Shown: positions 55,633 through 56,986 of the stretch, piece by piece
Layout: each line of letters opens with the position of its first letter
How positions within the stretch are numbered: the stretch's first letter is position 1
From: Anaerococcus sp. Marseille-P3915
GTDB taxonomy: Bacteria; Bacillota; Clostridia; Tissierellales; Peptoniphilaceae
Direction: 5' to 3'
DNA length: 56,986 nucleotides
NCBI RefSeq assembly: GCF_900258475.1
Contig: NZ_LT984887.1
Location: 888,932-945,917 of the forward strand
Notes under the pieces: generated by a model
What the model was told of the DNA's origin: nothing
What the model saw: the letters and a program-made list of their open reading frames with translations, nothing else
The model's database searches: none
Made by a program: the position numbers and the translations under genes

Positions 55633-55655
55633 AAAAAAGCGAGCACAGGCCCGCT
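55633..55655 (-). terminator. tuf terminator abutting lipoprotein gene
   Basis: Leftward AGCGGGC (55655-55649), loop CTGT, GCTCGCT (55644-55638), one G-U pair, then TTTTTAT. Confidence 0.82.
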
Positions 55656-55788
55656 TATTTAAATTATTTTTTAGTTATTCAAGGTGTCATATTAAAGAAG
55701 TTTTACTTCTTCTTATAAAATTTCTGGACTCGGCCATTCCTTATCTCAGAAATTACGAATATATCCGTAACCTTTATATATGGTGGGA
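55656..55788 (-). other. structured 3' region between tuf and its terminator
   Basis: About 133 nt with no convincing gene. Read leftward it can form TTACG/CGTAA, AATTTCTG/CAGAAATT (20-nt loop) and AAGAAGT/ACTTCTT (55711-55705 with 55701-55695, 3-nt loop). None is followed by a T-run until the terminator. I do not recognise it as a known RNA family. A 16-codon frame (MAESRN...) is present but has no properly spaced ribosome site. Confidence 0.4.
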
Positions 55789-56985
55789 CTATTTAACTAT
55801 CTTAGAAACAACTCCTGATGCTACTGTTCTACCACCTTCACGAACAGCGAATCTTAGACCTTCTTCTAGAGCGATTAGCTTTTGAAGTGTGATCTTGAAT
55901 GTTGCGTTGTCTCCTGGCATTACCATTTCTACTCCGTCTTCTAGTTGGATGTCACCTGTAACATCTGTTGTTCTGAAGAAGAATTGTGGTCTGTAGCCTG
56001 AGAAGAATGGTGTGTGACGTCCACCTTCTTCTTTGGTTAGTACGTATACTTGACCTTCGAATTCTGTGTGTGGGTGTACTGAACCTGGTTTTGCTAGTAC
56101 TTGGCCTCTTGAGATTTCGTCTCTTTGAACACCTCTTAGAAGTACTCCTACGTTGTCTCCTGATTCTGCTTGGTCTAGTGATTTATGGAACATTTCTACA
56201 CCTGTTACTACTGCTTGAGATGTTTTTTCTGTTAGACCTACGATTTCTACTGTATCGCCTACTTTTAGTGTTCCTTTTTCTACTCTACCTGTTGCTACTG
56301 TTCCACGTCCTGAGATTGTCATTACGTCTTCTACTGGCATTAGGAATGGTTGGTCGTTGTCTCTTTCTGGGATGTCGAAGTATTCATCTACATCATCCAT
56401 TAGTTCAAGAATCTTATCTGACCATGGACCTTCTCCACCTTCTTCTAGTGATTTTAGTGCTGATCCTACTACTACTGGGCAGTTGTCGCCGTCGAAGTCG
56501 TATTCGTTTAGTAGGTCTCTTACTTCCATTTCTACTAGTTCGATTAGTTCTGGGTCATCTACTTGGTCTTCTTTGTTTAAGAATACTGCGATTTTTGGTA
56601 TACCTACCTGTCTTGCTAGTAGGATGTGTTCTCTTGTTTGTGGCATTGGACCATCTGCTGCAGATACTACGATGATTGCACCGTCCATTTGTGCTGCACC
56701 TGTGATCATGTTTTTAACGTAGTCAGCGTGGCCTGGAGCGTCGATGTGTGCGTAGTGTCTTTTTTCTGTTTCGTATTCTACTACTGATGTGTTGATTGTG
56801 ATTCCACGTTCTCTTTCTTCTGGAGCTTTATCGATGTGTTCATAATCGATGTATTCACCTGTACCGTATTTTTTGTTTAGGGCTTGGGTGATTGCTGCTG
56901 TTGTTGTTGTTTTACCGTGGTCTACGTGGCCGATTGTACCAATATTAATATGTGGTTTGCTTCTTTCAAATGTTTGTTTACTCAT
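55789..56985 (-). CDS. tuf: translation elongation factor Tu
   Basis: EF-Tu delivers aminoacyl-tRNA to the ribosome. The 398-residue protein has G1 [10 protein letters not shown]2 RGITIN, G3 [13 protein letters not shown]4 NKED, followed by domains 2 and 3 with [19 protein letters not shown] and the C-terminal [16 protein letters not shown]. The gene is complete, starting one base from the right edge; its promoter and upstream partner lie outside. Codon use is strongly biased compared with neighbours, as expected for a highly expressed gene. Confidence 0.98.
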   Translation of the reverse strand: MSKQTFERSKPHINIGTIGHVDHGKTTTTAAITQALNKKYGTGEYIDYEHIDKAPEERERGITINTSVVEYETEKRHYAHIDAPGHADYVKNMITGAAQMDGAIIVVSAADGPMPQTREHILLARQVGIPKIAVFLNKEDQVDDPELIELVEMEVRDLLNEYDFDGDNCPVVVGSALKSLEEGGEGPWSDKILELMDDVDEYFDIPERDNDQPFLMPVEDVMTISGRGTVATGRVEKGTLKVGDTVEIVGLTEKTSQAVVTGVEMFHKSLDQAESGDNVGVLLRGVQRDEISRGQVLAKPGSVHPHTEFEGQVYVLTKEEGGRHTPFFSGYRPQFFFRTTDVTGDIQLEDGVEMVMPGDNATFKITLQKLIALEEGLRFAVREGGRTVASGVVSKIVK

Positions 56986-56986
56986 T

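Noticed and set aside
55695-55750. Sixteen-codon peptide after tuf
   Set aside because: The AAGGA is adjacent to the ATG, too close to act as a ribosome site, and the region is better explained as structured RNA.
55986-56675. Long open frame on the + strand inside tuf
   Set aside because: Leucine-rich antisense shadow created by biased tuf codon use; no ribosome site or family match.

Overview
The window is AT-rich DNA from a low-GC Gram-positive anaerobe. It carries a class III (anaerobic) ribonucleotide reductase, a clostridial-type 2[4Fe-4S] ferredoxin, a SCIFF ranthipeptide with its radical-SAM maturase, the tmk-darA-holB-ricT cluster, the dnaG-rpoD operon and CtsR-, NrdR- and WalR-like sites. 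I infer a member of Peptoniphilaceae/Tissierellia, close to Anaerococcus; this rests on gene content and protein style, not on a search. Apart from an AbiE-type toxin-antitoxin pair cut by the left edge and one palindromic repeat, the window is core chromosome. I see no prophage, complete insertion sequence or CRISPR array.

Layout. 1-0.8 kb: AbiEii (partial) and AbiEi with a palindromic operator. 1.0-6.3 kb: rlmD, a nuclease-helicase fusion, a nitroreductase, and a folate transporter subunit behind a tetrahydrofolate riboswitch, ending in a roughly 160-bp palindromic repeat. 6.3-11 kb: a leftward nrdD-nrdG-lemA-TPM-deoxyribosyltransferase operon with two NrdR boxes. 11-14.7 kb: dnaJ-clpB behind a CtsR box. 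14.8-19.4 kb: apt, an LCP cell-wall protein, an Orn/Lys/Arg decarboxylase-like enzyme, SCIFF and its maturase. 19.4-36.2 kb: a long leftward series (comF, recD2, murA, upp, sua5, a cation transporter, prfA, prmC, rpmE, rho, fba, proS, tex, traX, and an unknown membrane protein). 36.3-40.5 kb: tRNA-Thr(CGU), the hom-thrC-thrB operon and ferredoxin. 40.5-43 kb: tmk-darA-holB-ricT. 43-47.9 kb: L25, a thiol peroxidase, a FemAB-like enzyme, a divergent FolD and an NlpC/P60 endopeptidase. 47.9-57 kb: RNase P RNA, dnaG-rpoD-trmK-nif3, an AraC regulator, a glycosidase-like lipoprotein and tuf.

How the parts fit. Several local groups are visible: deoxynucleotide supply (nrdDG with a nucleoside deoxyribosyltransferase in one transcription unit); folate (riboswitch-controlled FolT and a FolD-like protein that appears to lack the catalytic lysine); cell-wall growth (murA, LCP, FemAB, NlpC/P60 with a WalR-type box); proteostasis (CtsR-type dnaJ-clpB); translation termination (prfA-prmC); and threonine supply.

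The most unusual pattern I found is architectural. In four places a gene starts only about 9-14 nt after the U-tract of an intrinsic terminator that closes a gene expected to be highly expressed: rpmE to prmC, fba to rho, nlpC/P60 to folD-like, tuf to lipoprotein. There is no room for a promoter between them. This suggests that partial terminator read-through may set low expression of the downstream gene.
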